From an uncultured Blautia sp. (GTDB lineage Bacteria; Bacillota; Clostridia; Lachnospirales; Lachnospiraceae), in assembly GCA_946629475.1 (NCBI GenBank), contig CAMOXX010000160.1, positions 1-6,515 on the forward strand: 6,515 nucleotides of DNA. Reading direction: 5' to 3'. Every line of letters begins with the position of its first letter. The stretch's first letter is position 1. The position numbers and the translations under genes are program-made. The notes beneath the pieces are model-generated. The model searched no databases and was not told where the DNA came from. It saw nothing but the letters and a program-made list of their open reading frames with translations. Of this stretch, positions 6,199 through 6,515 are shown piece after piece.

Positions 6199-6435
6199 TT
6201 ATTCGACGATATATTTGTTGATGATATCCAGAACATTCTGGAGATCAGTGCCATCTGCATGAATATTGAGATCTATGGATTTTGAAAGATCCAGGCTGAA
6301 GATACCCATAATGGACTTGGCATCAATCACATATCTGCCGGAAACCAGATCGAAATCACAGTCAAATTTGCTTATTTCATTTACAAATGCCTTGACTTTA
6401 TCAATTGAGTTCAGTGAGATCTTTACTGTTTTCAT
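6199..6435 (-). CDS. HPr-family protein lacking the active-site histidine (Crh-like regulatory candidate)
   Basis: HPr proteins carry phosphate from enzyme I to sugar-specific PTS enzymes through His15, and in Firmicutes are also phosphorylated on Ser46 by HPr kinase. This 78-residue product matches the family in length and in its second half: DAKSIMGIFSLDLSK (38-52), where Ser41 corresponds to Ser46, and a final helix (DLQNVLDIINKYI). The first helix, where the family has GLHARPA, reads NSIDKVKAF (9-17) with no histidine; the only His in the protein is His59. Phosphotransfer by the classical route is therefore not expected, and a regulatory role like Bacillus Crh (His15 replaced by Gln) is inferred. 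The ATG at 6435 has GGAGG seven bases upstream; an in-frame TTG at 6441 lies one base from that site and is rejected. The gene is about 36% GC by hand count, clearly lower than the neighbours. It is a single-gene unit with its own promoter, convergent with thiI. Confidence 0.88.
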   Translation of the reverse strand: MKTVKISLNSIDKVKAFVNEISKFDCDFDLVSGRYVIDAKSIMGIFSLDLSKSIDLNIHADGTDLQNVLDIINKYIVE

Positions 6436-6442
6436 TCTCAAA

Positions 6443-6447
6443 CCTCC
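6443..6447 (-). promoter_or_regulatory. Strong ribosome binding site of the HPr-like gene
   Basis: On the minus strand a run of eight A residues is followed by GGAGG, seven bases before the ATG at 6435. This near-perfect Shine-Dalgarno sequence fixes the start and suggests high translation. The A run and GGAGG lie in a leader of only about 26 nt. Confidence 0.9.
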
Positions 6448-6467
6448 TTTTTTTTGCTGCTGTGCTT

Positions 6468-6496
6468 ATCATACTTGCAAGCTGAAAAAAAGTCAA
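6468..6496 (-). promoter_or_regulatory. Sigma-A type promoter of the HPr-like gene
   Basis: Read on the minus strand, TTGACT (6496-6491) and TATGAT (6473-6468) are separated by 17 nt. Both boxes differ from consensus by one base. The spacer begins with a T run, which may aid polymerase contact. Transcription should start near 6461. No cre-like or other operator palindrome is evident in the 19 bases of upstream sequence available. Confidence 0.85.
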
Positions 6497-6515
6497 GGGC
6501 ATTCCTGTTAAAATC

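Noticed and set aside
6266..6511. Plus-strand reading frame (81 codons) opposite the HPr-like gene
   Set aside because: The minus-strand frame has clear HPr-family similarity, a GGAGG site and a promoter; the plus-strand frame has none of these and runs through that promoter.

Overview
The window looks like ordinary chromosomal DNA from a Clostridia-class Firmicute, most likely a member of the Lachnospiraceae with moderate GC content. The support is the DnaK tail ending DDVVDADYKEV, the wording of the PrmA and DnaJ sequences, the gene order dnaK-dnaJ-prmA-rsmE (the Firmicute heat-shock cluster order), AGGAGG-type ribosome binding sites, and sigma-A promoters with 17-nt spacers. The genus cannot be named from the sequence alone.

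Layout. Positions 1-591 hold the 3' end of dnaK (its start lies outside the window). dnaJ (606-1772) follows 14 nt later. A GC-rich hairpin with a short T run (about 1774-1812) closes the chaperone unit. Five bases after it a consensus-like sigma-A promoter (TTGACT-17-TATAAT, 1817-1845) starts a second same-strand unit: prmA (1921-2877), rsmE (2904-3695), a cysteine desulfurase of the NifS/NifZ type (3716-4870) and thiI (4888-6072). The gaps within this unit are 26, 20 and 17 nt, and no terminator is visible between its genes. A long perfect inverted repeat (6139-6179) lies between thiI and a convergent minus-strand gene, and probably serves both directions. That last gene (6199-6435, minus) encodes a 78-residue HPr-fold protein with its own sigma-A promoter (6468-6496) and a strong GGAGG ribosome binding site.

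How the genes work together. DnaK and DnaJ are the Hsp70/Hsp40 folding machine. The second unit has a common theme of modifying the translation apparatus: PrmA methylates ribosomal protein L11, RsmE methylates 16S rRNA, and the desulfurase most likely feeds persulfide sulfur to ThiI for 4-thiouridine in tRNA. ThiI here lacks the rhodanese domain of the E. coli enzyme, which fits the Bacillus-type arrangement with a dedicated partner desulfurase. The HPr-like protein keeps the regulatory serine motif (KSIMG) but has no histidine at the phosphocarrier site, so it is probably regulatory rather than a sugar-transport phosphocarrier.

I found no mobile element, CRISPR array, tRNA, rRNA or recognisable riboswitch, and nothing that amounts to a new system. 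The points most worth a second look are the His-less HPr protein, the promoter/terminator junction that separates prmA from the chaperone genes, the desulfurase-ThiI pair placed in this operon, and a second hairpin downstream of thiI.
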